A DNA stretch of 49,129 bases from Bryobacterales bacterium (GCA_003166475.1 PMVV01000400.1:2370-51498), one strand, 5' to 3'; positions 9,966 through 20,200 are shown, counted from the stretch's first letter. Translations and numbers: made by a program. Notes: generated from the letters alone by a model not told the origin.

Positions 9966-10832
9966 ATGGCGACCCATACTACCAAATCGATCCCCGCTTC
10001 CAACGCCGCGCTTTCCTGGCTGGGGGAGTGGGCGCGGCAGGGAGCCGAAAGCTTCGCCGCCACGCAAAAGATCCTCGTGGACTTGGCCGGACAACAGAAT
10101 TCCCTGGTCCTAGGCTTCGTCCGGGAGCGCACCGGATCCCTGCCCTCTGGTCCTGTCAACGGACTGGTGGAGCTCGCCGGGCAGGGCGCCGCTAACTTTA
10201 TTGCAGCGCAAAAAATCCTGTTGGATCTGGCCGTCCGGCAGAACGCCATCGTCCTGCAGGGAGCCAAAGATGGATTGGGCCTGACAGGCCCGGCGGCGTC
10301 CCTGGCGGATGTGGTCCACGGCGGCGTGGACGCCTTTGTTGCGATGCAAAACAAGTTCCTGGATCTGGCCGTCCAACAGGGCCAGATGGTAGTCGGGTCG
10401 GCTATGGGCGGCTCGCCCATGGCAGCCGTGGCGGGCCTGGCCTTGACCGCTCAAGAAGGCCTCCGGACCTTCGTCGACACCGAGAGGCGTTTTCTCGACT
10501 TGGTCGCCGAAGAGATTTCGAAGCCGCCCGCTAAGAAGGGCAAGAAAGCCGCCAAGCCGGCGCAGCGCAAGAAACTGGCGGAGCTATCCAAGCAGGGCAT
10601 CGACGCCTTCGTGGCGGCCGAAAAACAGCTTCTGGATTTGGCTTCCGCGCAGATCTCCGCCACCGTAGAGGCCGCCCGGCCCAAGTCCGCCGCGCCTTCC
10701 ACTTCGTTGGGCGAAGTTGCCCGGCGCGGCGTGGAGAACCTCGTAAACGCCCAAAAGGCGCTGCTCGAGGTGGCCGTTAAACCGTTCCTGCCGCCGCCGC
10801 CCGCGCCGCGCCCGGCCGCCCGCAAGCGTTGA
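9966..10832 (+). CDS. Phasin-like protein with six degenerate repeats; putative lipid-body/granule-associated protein
   Basis: Six units such as GEWARQGAESFAATQKILVDLA, VELAGQGAANFIAAQKILLDLA, AELSKQGIDAFVAAEKQLLDLA. AAGGAG just upstream of ATG 9966. ORF track opens at 9900 inside the promoter. Confidence 0.75.
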   Translation: MATHTTKSIPASNAALSWLGEWARQGAESFAATQKILVDLAGQQNSLVLGFVRERTGSLPSGPVNGLVELAGQGAANFIAAQKILLDLAVRQNAIVLQGAKDGLGLTGPAASLADVVHGGVDAFVAMQNKFLDLAVQQGQMVVGSAMGGSPMAAVAGLALTAQEGLRTFVDTERRFLDLVAEEISKPPAKKGKKAAKPAQRKKLAELSKQGIDAFVAAEKQLLDLASAQISATVEAARPKSAAPSTSLGEVARRGVENLVNAQKALLEVAVKPFLPPPPAPRPAARKR

Positions 10833-12325
10833 CGCGCCACCGCATGCCTCCACGCGAACTCCCCCCTCAGTTCGGGCCGCTCGACGCCGCGTTCCTGAAT
10901 TTCGAGCGCCGGGAAATGCCGCTGCACATCGGCAGCGTCTCCCTTTGCGACGGCCTAGTTCCGTTCGCCGGGTTTGTGGCCGGCATCGAGCGAAAACTGG
11001 ATCTGCTCCCGCGCTACCGGCAGAAGGCCGTGCGGCCTTTCCTGAACGTCGGGCTGCCCACCTGGCAGTACGACCCGAAATTCGATATCCGCCGCCACAT
11101 TTTCCACGTCACGCTGGATGCGCCCGCCACCGACGCGCAATTGCGCGCATTGACGGGCCGCATCTTCACCAGCCTGCTGGACCGCGACAAGCCCTTGTGG
11201 GAAGTCTATGTCGTCGATGGTCTGGCCGGCGGCCGCTCCGCAATCGTCACCAAGGTGCATCACGCGATGGTCGACGGCGTCTCTGGAGTGGGGCTGCTGA
11301 ATGTCATGTTCGATCCGTCCCCCGATGCTCCCCCGGTCCCCAAGGGCGCGCCGCGGCGAAAGCGCAACCGCCCGCCGCCGCCGGATGAGACGCAAATATT
11401 CACCAGTGCACTGAGGGGCGCGTTCCAGTCCACCCTGGATCAACTGGCCGGCGCGCGCAAGAGCCTGGCCGCCTACGGCGCATCGCTGTTTCACGATTCG
11501 CAAGCAGTCGCCGGCCTCGAGCGCCTGGTGGACGCGCTGCCCCAGGTGCTGGGGTCGCTGGAGCGATTGCCGTTCAATCGTCCCTGTTCCGGCGACCGCA
11601 AGGTGGCCTGGAGCGAGCACTCCTTCACCGACGCGCGCGCCATACGCACGGCCTGCGGCGGCACGGTGAACGACGTGGTGCTGACCGTGCTGGCCGGCGC
11701 AGTCATGCGCTATCTGAAGCTGCACAAGGAGTCGCTCCGGAACCGCTACTTCCGCGTGATGGTGCCGGTGAACCTGCGGCCGGCCGGCGGCCGCGGCACG
11801 TTCGGCAATTGCGTTTCGATCCTGCCGGTCACCCTGCCGCTGTTCATCAAGGACCCGGTCGAACGCCTGCGCCACATCGCGGCCCAGACCGGCGCCATGA
11901 AGGACGCGCGTGTGGCGGAGTTGATTTGGGCGGGAATCCAGTGGCTGGGAGCGCTTCCGCCGCCGTTGCAGGCGCTCGCCGGCAGCCTGTCGCTCTTTTC
12001 CACGCCGGTGCCCATCATGCACATGGTGGCCACCAACGTTCCAGGTCCGCAGGTCCCGCTCTACGCTAATGGAACGCGCCTGTTGACCATGTATCCCTAC
12101 GTGCCCGCCGGCTGGGACCTCGGCGTCACTCTGGCCATCCAGAGCTACGATGGGAAGCTCTTCTTCAGCTTCACCATCGACGCGCAAGCCGCGCCCGATG
12201 GCGAGCGCATGAAAGAGTTTCTGGACGCTTCGTTTGTGGAACTGCGCAAGGCGGCCAAGGTGCCTGGGACGGAACCGGCCGCCAGGAGCAAGCAGCGCCG
12301 CCAAGCCCCGACTGGCGCGGAATGA
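10829..12325 (+). CDS. Wax ester synthase/diacylglycerol acyltransferase (WS/DGAT)
   Basis: HHAMVDG (HHxxxDG) active-site motif, PLWEVYVVDGL, and NDVVLTVLAGAVMRYL. TTG start overlaps the previous stop (TTGA), or ATG 10844. Confidence 0.93.
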   Translation: MTRHRMPPRELPPQFGPLDAAFLNFERREMPLHIGSVSLCDGLVPFAGFVAGIERKLDLLPRYRQKAVRPFLNVGLPTWQYDPKFDIRRHIFHVTLDAPATDAQLRALTGRIFTSLLDRDKPLWEVYVVDGLAGGRSAIVTKVHHAMVDGVSGVGLLNVMFDPSPDAPPVPKGAPRRKRNRPPPPDETQIFTSALRGAFQSTLDQLAGARKSLAAYGASLFHDSQAVAGLERLVDALPQVLGSLERLPFNRPCSGDRKVAWSEHSFTDARAIRTACGGTVNDVVLTVLAGAVMRYLKLHKESLRNRYFRVMVPVNLRPAGGRGTFGNCVSILPVTLPLFIKDPVERLRHIAAQTGAMKDARVAELIWAGIQWLGALPPPLQALAGSLSLFSTPVPIMHMVATNVPGPQVPLYANGTRLLTMYPYVPAGWDLGVTLAIQSYDGKLFFSFTIDAQAAPDGERMKEFLDASFVELRKAAKVPGTEPAARSKQRRQAPTGAE

Positions 12326-12397
12326 TATATCGTTGACAACGATATATCGTATTGATAACATCAGTATATTGTATTGCTGACGACATTATATCAGTAT
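12324..12397 (+). promoter_or_regulatory. Operator/promoter region of the Fic gene
   Basis: Perfect 12-bp inverted repeat GATATATCGTTG-A-CAACGATATATC (12324-12348) with TTGACA at 12333-12338; ATCAGTAT at 12360-12367 and 12390-12397. Confidence 0.6.
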
Positions 12398-13547
12398 GCT
12401 TTTTGAAGCCCCCAAACTCGACGATCTGGAGCTTGGGGTGGTTGCCCGCACCGAGGATCTCCAGCGCAATCTGAAGTACGCAGTGCAAACCCCCAAGCGA
12501 TGGCCCGGACTGTTGCGCCGCGCCCTGTTCGCGCGCGCGATCCGGGCATCCAATTCGATTGAAGGCTTCAACGTAACAATCGAGGATGCGATAGCCGCCG
12601 TCGAGGGCGACGAACCGCTTGACGCTGCCGACGCCGACTGGAAGGCGGTGCGCGGATACCGCTCCGCCATGACCTACGTGCTGCAACTGGCCGACGATCC
12701 GCATTTCAAGCACTCCACCGATTTTCTGCGCAGCTTGCATTTCATGATGATGGAGCACGATCTGAGCAAGCACCCCGGAAGATGGCGTAACGGCCCGATT
12801 CAGGTGGTCGACGAGGCGAAAAGAGAGGTCGTGTACAGGGGACCGGACGCAGAGGCTGTTCCAGAGCTAATGGAGGAACTGGTAGCTTCTCTGAATCAGT
12901 CCGGCGATTCAGCGCCGAGCATGGTGCGGGCGGCGATAGGGCATCTTAACTTTGCGATGATTCATCCTTTTTCGGACGGCAACGGAAGAATGGCGCGCTG
13001 CCTTCAATCTCTGGTGTTGGCGAGGGCGGGCACCTTGGTACCCGAGTTCTCAAGCATTGAGGAGTATCTTGGCCGGAACACGCGCGACTACTACGATGTC
13101 TTGCTCCGCGTCGGAGCCGGCAGTTGGAACCCACGCCGGGATGCCCGCCCTTGGGTCAGGTTTTGCCTGACAGCACATTTTCGACAGGCGGCCACCATAT
13201 TGCGAAGGACGAGAGAGTTGCAGCAAGTCTGGGACGCGCTTGAGATAGAAGTCAAGAAGAGGAAGCTACCCGAGCGGACGATTCTGGTGCTATCCGATGC
13301 AGCGTCGGGCCTGCGAGTTCGGAACGCGGCGTATCGAAATGTGGCCGGCATATCGGATCAAGTGGCGACCAAGGACCTCAAACGCCTGGTTGACTGTGAG
13401 CTGCTGATTGCCAGCGGCGATCGAAAGGGCCGGACTTACCAGGCCGCCGAATTGGTGAAGGAAATCCGCGCTCGTTTTGAAGAGCCGAAGGGAATCCCAT
13501 CTCCGTTTGCACGTAAGGTCTCTCGACCGCGACGTAGAAAGGCTTAG
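12396..13547 (+). CDS. Fic family protein with C-terminal winged-helix-like domain
   Basis: HPFSDGNGRMAR matches HPFx[D/E]GNGRxxR; N-terminal SNSIEGFNVT; C-terminal wHTH-like RNVAGISDQVATKDLKRLVDCELLIASGDRKGRTYQ. Confidence 0.92.
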   Translation: MLFEAPKLDDLELGVVARTEDLQRNLKYAVQTPKRWPGLLRRALFARAIRASNSIEGFNVTIEDAIAAVEGDEPLDAADADWKAVRGYRSAMTYVLQLADDPHFKHSTDFLRSLHFMMMEHDLSKHPGRWRNGPIQVVDEAKREVVYRGPDAEAVPELMEELVASLNQSGDSAPSMVRAAIGHLNFAMIHPFSDGNGRMARCLQSLVLARAGTLVPEFSSIEEYLGRNTRDYYDVLLRVGAGSWNPRRDARPWVRFCLTAHFRQAATILRRTRELQQVWDALEIEVKKRKLPERTILVLSDAASGLRVRNAAYRNVAGISDQVATKDLKRLVDCELLIASGDRKGRTYQAAELVKEIRARFEEPKGIPSPFARKVSRPRRRKA

Positions 13548-13579
13548 TTTGGGGGTGCAGGCGGTTTCGCCCGGGACTG

Positions 13580-15313
13580 CTAGCTTGGCCCAGCCAGCCC
13601 TAAGCCTACCACGGCCGGTTCCGGTTGGTCTTCGAAGCTGAGTGCGGGAATACGGGCGCGCGCCCAACGGCCCCGCAAGGCCGCTACGAGCCACGCCGCC
13701 AACGTGATCCCCATCAGCCACGCGTAACCCACTGGATGTTCAAGCGCCCGCTGTTCGACTTCGGTGACCATCTCCGACACGATGATGAGCAGCCCCCAAT
13801 ACACACCGAACATGATCTTCAGGTTCGCCTTGCCCGGCAGATACGAGCAAGTGAAGGGCACCTTGGCGAAACCGGTGAGGGCCAGTTCGACAACGAGCAG
13901 GCCAAAAGCCGCAAGGAACGCCACATGGCCCAGTGCTCTCGGCCACGGCCACACGGCCATGTAAATCGGCGCCGCGATCGCCACCACCGGTGCGAGCGCC
14001 AACCACAAAAGGGTCGTGCGCGTGGCACGCAGGTAAGCGCCGCGGGCGAATGGATCGGTCAAACGGAAAAGCCAGTTGGCCCGCACCTCCATCGGGATTG
14101 AGAAGGAAACGCGCAGGCCGATAATCACGAAGAAGAGCAAGATGAGCGGGATGCCCAGCGCCGTCTGCGCACGACCCGCGAGCGCGCCGAAATCGGTCGC
14201 CCTGGAACGATACATCACGTAGGCCGCCTGGCTGAACACGTACGCCATCCCCAGGCCGGCATAGATCGCCAGCAGCAGGCGGTGCTGCCGGCTGCGCGCC
14301 AGCGTGCGTCCGATGAATTTCAGGATGGCCCCCTCCGGCCCGCGGCGGGCGAGCATCCTGGCAAGGGCGCCCCATAGCGTGAAGGCGCGGCCCGGAGGAG
14401 CGATGCCGGACTGCTCCACCGTGCGGCGCATCTGGCGTCTGAAGGCCAGCAGGTAAGTCGCGGCCGCCACCAGCGCGGCCAATCCAACGCCGGACAAGGC
14501 TCGCCGCGCCAGCGCGACTAGCGCCGGATTCGTGGACCCGGTGAGCACCTGAAACAGGCCGAAGAACCAATAGGAAGGCACCAGCGCATACCACAGCCGG
14601 TTTTCAGGCGCGGCCAGCGTGCGCGGATCGGCCAGCGGGGGATTCAGGAAATACAACGTGAGCACCGCAAAGAATGCGGCCGTCTGGATCAGGCTGGACC
14701 ACCGCAGGTATCGCGCGTGTGGCAATAGATGCAGCGCCACTCCCTGCACGCCGAGCAGCAGCAGGAAGACAAACCCCGAGGCCAGCGGAATCACGATCCA
14801 GAAAGCCGCAAAGTCCCGCACCGCATCCAGCACGCCCGATGCGCCGGGTACCATCAAGAACGGGCAGACCAGTCCCGTGAAACAATTCACCGCCGCCACC
14901 GCCAGTCCCACTGCCGCCCCCAGTGCGGCGAGCTTCGCGCCAAACAACGCCGGAGTCCGCACCGGCATGGCGCACAGAATCATGCAATCGCGCCGGTCCG
15001 GAAACAACGCATCCCAAAGCAGCAGCGTGAACACCCCGATGATCGCCATAGAGGTCGAAATCAGGAACTCCTGGTCCGCCCATGCCGCGGCGTGGAGCTG
15101 CTTCGGCGTCAGGTGTTGATACAGGCCCGCGTACTTCCCGGCCGTCATCAGCACCAGCACCAGGCTGAGCGCCGCCAGCAGCGCCGCGAACTGCGAGAGC
15201 AGCGCCGGCAGATCGCCGCGCACGGAAATAATGTCGGTATCGAAGAAGCGGCCGGCGAACAGGCGCACCAGCGCGCGAAACTGGCGCCGTTCGCGGCCCG
15301 GCGGAGCGGTCAT
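13580..15313 (-). CDS. ABC transporter permease (ABC-2-like)
   Basis: 577 aa with many hydrophobic segments, 4-bp overlap with the adjacent ATPase gene. Confidence 0.8.
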   Translation of the reverse strand: MTAPPGRERRQFRALVRLFAGRFFDTDIISVRGDLPALLSQFAALLAALSLVLVLMTAGKYAGLYQHLTPKQLHAAAWADQEFLISTSMAIIGVFTLLLWDALFPDRRDCMILCAMPVRTPALFGAKLAALGAAVGLAVAAVNCFTGLVCPFLMVPGASGVLDAVRDFAAFWIVIPLASGFVFLLLLGVQGVALHLLPHARYLRWSSLIQTAAFFAVLTLYFLNPPLADPRTLAAPENRLWYALVPSYWFFGLFQVLTGSTNPALVALARRALSGVGLAALVAAATYLLAFRRQMRRTVEQSGIAPPGRAFTLWGALARMLARRGPEGAILKFIGRTLARSRQHRLLLAIYAGLGMAYVFSQAAYVMYRSRATDFGALAGRAQTALGIPLILLFFVIIGLRVSFSIPMEVRANWLFRLTDPFARGAYLRATRTTLLWLALAPVVAIAAPIYMAVWPWPRALGHVAFLAAFGLLVVELALTGFAKVPFTCSYLPGKANLKIMFGVYWGLLIIVSEMVTEVEQRALEHPVGYAWLMGITLAAWLVAALRGRWARARIPALSFEDQPEPAVVGLGLAGPS

Positions 15314-16074
15314 TGGCGGACCACTTCGGCGATCTGGCGCGCGGTGGCGTCAGGATCGCTCTGGGTGACGAGTTGCGCGAAGATGTCTTCCAGCGTGGGC
15401 AGGGCCATCAAGTCGCGCAGCCTTTCGATGGAGTCGTTGGCCACTACGCGCCCTTTGTGCAGGATCACCACGCGGTGGCAGACCTTCTCCACGACTTCCA
15501 GCACGTGCGAGCTGAACAGCACGGTCTTGCCCGAAGCCGCCAGCGACCGGATCAGGCTGCGCAACACCAGGCCCGCGTGCACATCCAGCCCGGAGAACGG
15601 CTCGTCGAGGACGATCACCTCGGGATCGTGCAGAATCGCGGCGCAGATCAGGATCTTCTGGCGCATGCCTTTGGAGTAGGACGAGATGGGTGCGTGGCGG
15701 TCGCCGGTCAGCGAGAACAACTCCAGCAGCGCGCCGATTTTGCCGGGCAGCGTGGCGGCGGGCAGGTCGCGCAACTCGCCAGCCAGTTCCAGGTACTCGG
15801 CGCCGGTCAGGTGAGGGTAGAGGTACGGCTCTTCGGGCACGTATCCGAGAATGCGCTTGAACTCTACGAGGTGGTCGCGGATGGGCCGCCCGCGATACAG
15901 GATTTCGCCCGCGGTAGGATCGAGCAGCCCGGTGATCATCTTCACCGTCGTGGATTTGCCGGAGCCGTTGGGTCCCAGGTAACCGGTTACCTCGCCGGGC
16001 AGGGCGGTGAAGGATACGTCATCGACGGCCATGGTGCCGGAATACCGCTTGGTCAGCGCACGCAGTTCAAGCAT
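15310..16074 (-). CDS. ABC transporter ATP-binding protein
   Basis: Walker A GPNGSGKST, signature SYSKGMRQK, Walker B VIVLDEPFSGLD. Domain starts at MLELRALTKRY; upstream part of the ORF is probably not coding. Confidence 0.95.
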   Translation of the reverse strand: MLELRALTKRYSGTMAVDDVSFTALPGEVTGYLGPNGSGKSTTVKMITGLLDPTAGEILYRGRPIRDHLVEFKRILGYVPEEPYLYPHLTGAEYLELAGELRDLPAATLPGKIGALLELFSLTGDRHAPISSYSKGMRQKILICAAILHDPEVIVLDEPFSGLDVHAGLVLRSLIRSLAASGKTVLFSSHVLEVVEKVCHRVVILHKGRVVANDSIERLRDLMALPTLEDIFAQLVTQSDPDATARQIAEVVRQ

Positions 16075-16132
16075 TGAAGATTTAGACAGGTGGCGAGGGG
16101 CGAAAGTTCCTGGTGGGGAAGGCTTCAGCCCG

Positions 16133-16447
16133 TCAGAGTTTGGCTTCGCCCAGCCACGCTTTCCGTTGATCTCGCGCTCCGTGGAACACGTGCAGAACCT
16201 CGACTGCCCTGGGTGGGCGGAGGCGATAGTAAATGATGTACTTACCAGCGGCGAACTTCCGTACGCCCTCACCGAATTGCTCGGCTGGCGCGCCTGCCCT
16301 CGGCTGCGATGATAGCGTGATGATGGTCTCCAGGATGTCCGTGGCAATCCGCAACGCTACGCCCTCGCCGGCCTCGGTCATCCAGTAGTCGGAGATCTCT
16401 TGCAGGTTCCGCCGCGCCGAGCGGGAGAGTTTGTAGTTGAATCTCAT
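16133..16447 (-). CDS. ParE/RelE-family toxin
   Basis: SARRNLQEISDYWMTEAGEGVALRIATDILETI...GKYIIYYRLRPPRAVEVLHVFHGARD; overlaps antitoxin by 4 bp. Confidence 0.88.
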   Translation of the reverse strand: MRFNYKLSRSARRNLQEISDYWMTEAGEGVALRIATDILETIITLSSQPRAGAPAEQFGEGVRKFAAGKYIIYYRLRPPRAVEVLHVFHGARDQRKAWLGEAKL

Positions 16448-16791
16448 TTGGCCGTCGAACGGCCAGCAGGCTTCTTGGCGGACGCGGCAACCAGTTCCTT
16501 CGCCAGGTTCCTCAGGCCGTCGGCGTCGTACTCTTGATAACGGCCTTCGTCGATGTCCTTAATCCCTCGCCGCACACCGCGCCGGATGCCTTCGCGCTCG
16601 CCTCTCGTCAGGCCAGCTTCGAAGTCTGCAAGGCGCGCCCGGGCGCTCTTAACGGCTTCGTCCTCCTGCAGGCGCCGGACCGCATCCCTCACGACTTCGC
16701 TCATGTTGGTGTACTCGCCATTTTTCACCTTGCCGCGGATGAACCGTGCCATCTGCGGCGACAGCGAAATGTTCATCTGCTCGATGGCCAT
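16444..16791 (-). CDS. ParD-like (ribbon-helix-helix) antitoxin
   Basis: MNISLSPQMARFIRGKVKNGEYTNMSEVVRDAVRRLQEDE, upstream of the toxin gene. Confidence 0.87.
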   Translation of the reverse strand: MAIEQMNISLSPQMARFIRGKVKNGEYTNMSEVVRDAVRRLQEDEAVKSARARLADFEAGLTRGEREGIRRGVRRGIKDIDEGRYQEYDADGLRNLAKELVAASAKKPAGRSTAK

Positions 16792-16986
16792 CGCCCGTTT
16801 CTCCTGCCGCTATTATCGCCGTTTCGCTTACGACTAATCAACAACAGTCAATAACCGACTGTAGAGGATTACGGTCGGAACGGCCCGACGCGCCCTGGGA
16901 CGAACTGCTGGGCCCAGGGAATCTTGAGCCAATTCCGTCCTTGGACCGCAGCCCTTTGTGATATACCTTGGGAAGCGGATAAACAT

Positions 16987-18045
16987 ATGCGGAAATCGAT
17001 GTTGGTCGTCTGGGCTCTCGCGTTCGGCGCGGCCCCGATTGCGATTCCTCAAGCTGCGCCACCGGCCGCGGCGCCGGCGCCCTATGCCTGTGACCCGGTC
17101 AATCCCAACGCTTCGCCAGAAGCGCGCGCGCTGCTGAAGAGCCTCTGCGCGCTCTCGGGCAAGGGGATTCTTTCGGGCCAGCACAACTTCCCCAATCATC
17201 GGGCGCAGGATACCGACCGCGTCCAGGCCATCACGGGCAAGTACCCCGCCGTCTGGGGTTCGGATTTCGGCTTCCTCGACGGCGAGGACAAAGACTCCAT
17301 CATCCACCGCGACCTGATGATCGAGGAGGCCAAAAAGCAGGCCGCCGCCGGGTCCATCGTTACCCTGTGCTGGCACATGCTGCGTCCCACCGAGGACGAG
17401 CCAGGCAAAGCGGGCGAGAACGGCCGGCCTAGCGAGAGCTGGCGCGGCAGCGTGCAGGCGCGCCTCAGCGATGAGCAGTGGCAGGAGCTGATCGCCTCCG
17501 ACTCGCCGCTGCACCAGCGCTGGGAACGCTACATCGACACCGTGGCCGTCTACCTGAAACAGCTTCAGGAGGCCCGCATTCCAGTGCTCTGGCGGCCGAT
17601 GCACGAGAACAACGGCAACTTCTTCTGGTGGGGCGGCCGGCCAGGCCCGTCCGGTACGGCGCAACTCTATCGCGAGGTTTACTACCGTCTGGTCAACGTG
17701 CACCATCTCGACAATCTGCTCTGGGTGTGGAACCAGAACGGCCCGGCCCCCTTCGGCGAGTTCCACCAGTTCTTCCCGGGCCAGAATTTCGTCGATGTGG
17801 TGAGCTACGACAACTACCGCTCGCTGGATGACAGGTATTATTGGGAGATCCTCGACTTGGCCAACGGAAAGCCTATTGCGCTGGGCGAGGTTGGCAGTCC
17901 GCCGCCCGCCGAAGTGTTGAAGTCCCAGCCCAAGTGGGTCTGGTTCATGGACTGGGCCGACGGAATTCAATGGCAGGCAGACAAGTTGAAGACGGCCTAC
18001 GCCAACCCTTGGGTAATCGGCCGGGGCGACCCGCTGCCGAAGTGA
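16987..18045 (+). CDS. Glycoside hydrolase family 26 (beta-mannanase-like), secreted
   Basis: Signal peptide; GKGILSGQHNFPN; PVLWRPMHENNGNFFWWGG (acid/base Glu region); KPIALGEVGSPP (nucleophile region). Confidence 0.88.
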   Translation: MRKSMLVVWALAFGAAPIAIPQAAPPAAAPAPYACDPVNPNASPEARALLKSLCALSGKGILSGQHNFPNHRAQDTDRVQAITGKYPAVWGSDFGFLDGEDKDSIIHRDLMIEEAKKQAAAGSIVTLCWHMLRPTEDEPGKAGENGRPSESWRGSVQARLSDEQWQELIASDSPLHQRWERYIDTVAVYLKQLQEARIPVLWRPMHENNGNFFWWGGRPGPSGTAQLYREVYYRLVNVHHLDNLLWVWNQNGPAPFGEFHQFFPGQNFVDVVSYDNYRSLDDRYYWEILDLANGKPIALGEVGSPPPAEVLKSQPKWVWFMDWADGIQWQADKLKTAYANPWVIGRGDPLPK

Positions 18046-18105
18046 GCGGCAATTCTCCGTTTTTCTCGAGACCGCCCGGTCCCACAGCTACAATAGACTT
18101 GTCAC

Positions 18106-19902
18106 ATGCACAAATCGGCGGCCTTTTTCCTCCTCGCCTGCGGCGGTCTGTACGCGGCTGCCATCCCGCGTCCCGAGTATCCGCAGCCGCAATTCCAGCG
18201 CGAACACTGGCTCAGCCTGAATGGCTCCTGGGAATTCGAATTCGACGACGCCAACGCGGGCCTGGATGCCGATTGGGCATCCGCCACCCATAAATTTACC
18301 CGAAACATCGCCGTCCCGTATTGTTTCGAGAGCCGCCTGAGCGGTATCGGCGATACATCCTTTCATCCCTGGATCTGGTACCGCCGCGCCGTCAACCTGC
18401 CCGCCGAATGGAAAGGCCAGCGCGTGCTCCTCCATTTCGGCGCGGTGAATTACTGGTCGATGGTCTGGGTGAATGGCAAGTTGGCCGGCAGTCACGAAGG
18501 CGGCAATACGCCGTTCACCTTCGACGTCACACCGTTGCTCCAGCCGGGCTCCAACGTCCTCACCGTGCGCGCCCACTTCCCGCCCACGGACCGCTACATC
18601 CCCCGGGGAAAACAGTTTTGGGAGCCCAAATCGAAAAGCATCTTCTATACGCGCACTAGCGGCATCTGGCAGCCTGTGTGGATGGAGCCGGTTGGTGCCA
18701 GTTACCTCGATCGCGTCAAGATTACACCCTCCACCGACGGCGCCGTGCGCCTGGAATTCGCTATCGCCCGTCCCCAGCCCGGCCTGGAAGTCACCGCATC
18801 GGCCAGTTTCGCCGGACAACCGGCCGCATCCGCCACAGCCCACACCAACTCCGCGCCCACTACTGCGCTGCTGTCCATCGACGAGCCGAAGCGCTGGTCG
18901 CCGTCGTCGCCCAATCTGTACGACCTCGCGCTGGAACTGCGGCGCGGCGGCGTGGTGCTCGATCGCGTGCAAACCTATTTCGGCATTCGCAGCGTCACCG
19001 CCGAAAACGGCAAAGTCCTGCTGAACGGCAACCCCATCTTCCTGAAAATGGTGCTCGACCAGGGCTACTGGCCCGAGAGCATTCTGACACCGCCCACCGA
19101 CGAAGCCATCCAATACGATATTCGCGCGACCAAGGAGATGGGCTTCAATGGCGCGCGCAAGCACCAAAAACTGGAGGATCCCCGCTATCTCTATTGGGCC
19201 GACCACATGGGTTTTCTGGTTTCCAGCGAAATGGCCAACGCCTACGAATTCGACGACGCCTACGTGGACCGCTTCACCCGTGAGTGGGCCGCCGCTGTCG
19301 AGCGCGACTACAATCACCCGTCGATCGTTATCTGGGTGCCCATCAACGAGAGCTGGGGCGTGCCCAATCTGCGCGACGCACGTCAGCAGAACCACCTGAA
19401 ATCGCTCTACGCCCTCACGCATTCCCTCGATGCCACCCGCCTCGCGATCGACAACGAAGGCTGGGAGCATACCGATATGACCGACCTTTTCGCCATCCAC
19501 GACTACGCGCGCTCGGGCGATCTGCTCTACGAGCGTTACAAGGACTTGGGCAAGTCCGGTGCCGGGGTTCCCGACAATTACAAGGCATCGCTCATTCCCG
19601 GCTACCATTACAATGGCTCGCCGGTGGCGCTCACGGAATTCGGGGGCATCGCCTTCATCCCGCCCGGCCACGATGTGCCGCAGGAAGCGTGGGGCTATTC
19701 GGGCGTGGAAAAAACCACGGATGCCGCCCTCGACCGCCTGCGCGGGCTGTATACTGCCATAGCCCGCATCCCCGGCTTTGCCGGTCTCTGCTACACCCAG
19801 TTGACCGACGTCGAGCAGGAGATCAACGGCCTGATGACCTACGACCGCAAGCTCAAGTTCGACGCGCACAAGCTACAGGAGATCAATGCCCTGGTGCATT
19901 GA
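18106..19902 (+). CDS. Glycoside hydrolase family 2 (beta-galactosidase-like), secreted
   Basis: Signal peptide; jelly-roll NGSWEFEFDDA...RRAVNLPAEWKGQRVLLHFGAVNYWSMVWVNG; RDYNHPSIVIWVPINESWG; VALTEFGG. Confidence 0.93.
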   Translation: MHKSAAFFLLACGGLYAAAIPRPEYPQPQFQREHWLSLNGSWEFEFDDANAGLDADWASATHKFTRNIAVPYCFESRLSGIGDTSFHPWIWYRRAVNLPAEWKGQRVLLHFGAVNYWSMVWVNGKLAGSHEGGNTPFTFDVTPLLQPGSNVLTVRAHFPPTDRYIPRGKQFWEPKSKSIFYTRTSGIWQPVWMEPVGASYLDRVKITPSTDGAVRLEFAIARPQPGLEVTASASFAGQPAASATAHTNSAPTTALLSIDEPKRWSPSSPNLYDLALELRRGGVVLDRVQTYFGIRSVTAENGKVLLNGNPIFLKMVLDQGYWPESILTPPTDEAIQYDIRATKEMGFNGARKHQKLEDPRYLYWADHMGFLVSSEMANAYEFDDAYVDRFTREWAAAVERDYNHPSIVIWVPINESWGVPNLRDARQQNHLKSLYALTHSLDATRLAIDNEGWEHTDMTDLFAIHDYARSGDLLYERYKDLGKSGAGVPDNYKASLIPGYHYNGSPVALTEFGGIAFIPPGHDVPQEAWGYSGVEKTTDAALDRLRGLYTAIARIPGFAGLCYTQLTDVEQEINGLMTYDRKLKFDAHKLQEINALVH

Positions 19903-20200
19903 TTGGAGGGCGGGCAATCTTGGCCGGGGTCCCCTTTGGGGACGGCTTTTAGCCGGCTGTGTAAGTTTTGATTAAGTTTGGTGACCCGCAGGGCCATGCG
20001 GCAGCCGGTGGATCAATATCTCCGGATTAAGTCCGCGCCTGTTTCCAGTGCCGCTCCCGCTCCTGGACGCGCTCCAGCGCACGCCGGCAAGTATGCGAGC
20101 AGAAGCGTTGCAAGGGACTTCGCCGCTCCAGAACGAATACAAGATACCTTTTTAGATTAAAGGGCCGCTTGGCCGTTTCGACGCTCATTTTTCGCAGACT

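Noticed and set aside
18088-19869. 593 aa - strand ORF antisense to GH2
   Set aside because: Shadow of a well-supported GH2 gene.
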